DNA of 5,754 nt. Source: an uncultured bacterium. GTDB lineage: Bacteria > Bdellovibrionota_C > UBA2361 > CAKMMH01. Location: the NCBI GenBank assembly GCA_927798255.1, contig CAKMMH010000121.1:1-5754 (forward strand). Direction: 5' to 3'. A program made the translations under genes and the position numbers. Each line of letters starts with the position of its first letter. Position 1 is the stretch's first letter. The notes under the pieces were generated by a model. That model was not told the DNA's origin. It was given only the letters and a program-made list of their open reading frames with translations, and did not search any database. Positions 5,285 through 5,754 of the stretch are shown in pieces.

Positions 5285-5754
5285 TTAAGCTACAGGACTT
5301 TTTAAAATAAATTGCGTAATCAGTTCTTCCTCTTTTGTTTGAAGCTCTAAGTTTTTAAGTAAAATTGCAGGGGAAATTGTCGTAATTGGAACGTATCCAG
5401 ATTCTGCCCCGCAGTAACTGTTATCTTTATATAAAGTATTTCCTACAGCTATAATATTACTTAACGCTTGAAGTGGAGTACCTACAAAATCTACGCCACG
5501 AATTGGTTCTTCGCGGCCATTTGGATATACTAAAGTTGCATAAGAAATTGCTCCTGCAAATGCTTGGAAATCATAGCTTGAAGTATCTGTTTCTCCGCCA
5601 CTTGTTTCATACACAATCATTCCAAATTTCTTTTTTTGCTTTTTAATTTCTTCTATTAATTTCTTTTTAAGTTCATCAAATGAAACACCACAATTTGACT
5701 CAACTATTGTTACAGCCATTCTGCTAATTGGTCGCTGAAATTTTTTATTTCTTG
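5285..5754 (-). CDS. TldD-type (TldD/PmbA family) metalloprotease, C-terminal part, runs off right edge
   Basis: TldD/TldE proteins form a zinc protease complex that in E. coli matures microcin B17 and degrades flexible peptides; the role here is unknown. Only about 155 C-terminal residues are visible of a family usually 450-570 long. The frame stays open to the edge: before the Met at 5719 it reads RNKKFQRPISR, so that Met is internal, in the family's RM segment. Counting from it, family signatures are VYPNGREEPIRGVDFVGTPL (64-83), and YCGAESGYVP (102-111), with the conserved SP-x-LL element at 116-121. Cys103 (codon 5413-5411) aligns with the Cys that, in E. coli TldD, joins the two HExxxH histidines as zinc ligand; its presence favours an active TldD-like subunit over TldE. 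The HExxxH itself lies outside the window. No terminator is visible in the 8-base gap to the converging gene. Confidence 0.85.
   Translation of the reverse strand, partial: RNKKFQRPISRMAVTIVESNCGVSFDELKKKLIEEIKKQKKKFGMIVYETSGGETDTSSYDFQAFAGAISYATLVYPNGREEPIRGVDFVGTPLQALSNIIAVGNTLYKDNSYCGAESGYVPITTISPAILLKNLELQTKEEELITQFILKSPVA

Noticed and set aside
1..5754. CRISPR array, insertion sequence, attachment site, tRNA or defence system
   Set aside because: No regularly spaced repeats, transposase motifs, tRNA T-loop sequence or defence-protein motifs were found on either strand.

Overview
The window is AT-rich chromosomal DNA from a bacterium using the standard code. It carries two complete housekeeping genes, gyrA (DNA gyrase subunit A) and gpsA (glycerol-3-phosphate dehydrogenase), surrounded by less conserved material. 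A broken reading frame, generous intergenic DNA and a palindrome-rich spacer suggest a genome that tolerates decay, as in some host-associated lineages. I cannot place the organism to phylum from this sequence. An AT-rich symbiont-type lineage such as Endomicrobium (Elusimicrobiota) is a guess, not a result.

Layout, left to right. (1) Positions 1-477, minus strand: the N-terminal 159 codons of a gene that runs off the left edge. It looks like a response-regulator receiver fold without its phospho-acceptor Asp. (2) 478-745: divergent intergenic region with a plausible gyrA promoter. (3) 746-3334, plus: complete gyrA, with catalytic Tyr125 and a GyrA box that separates it from ParC. (4) 3335-3567: spacer with a weak terminator candidate, a long-range inverted repeat and a compact run of near-perfect hairpins, two of which read as terminators on the minus strand. 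(5) 3568-4560, plus: complete gpsA with a strong ribosome binding site. (6) 4561-4735: AT-rich spacer with a perfect TTGACA box and an inverted repeat. (7) 4736-5276, plus: an unrecognised gene that appears broken by one stop codon and one frameshift. The 141-codon frame starting at 4851 is its surviving 3' part. (8) 5285-5754, minus: the C-terminal part of a TldD-type metalloprotease that runs off the right edge. The first Met in the visible part (5719) is internal, not the start.

The genes do not form an obvious pathway. gyrA and gpsA are co-oriented but separated by 233 bases of structured spacer, so they are probably separate transcription units. The receiver-like gene diverges from gyrA. 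The broken gene and the TldD-like gene converge with only 8 bases between their stop codons. I see no CRISPR array, tRNA, rRNA, transposase or recognisable defence system. The points most worth checking are the hairpin cluster between gyrA and gpsA, the degenerate receiver protein, and the broken gene.
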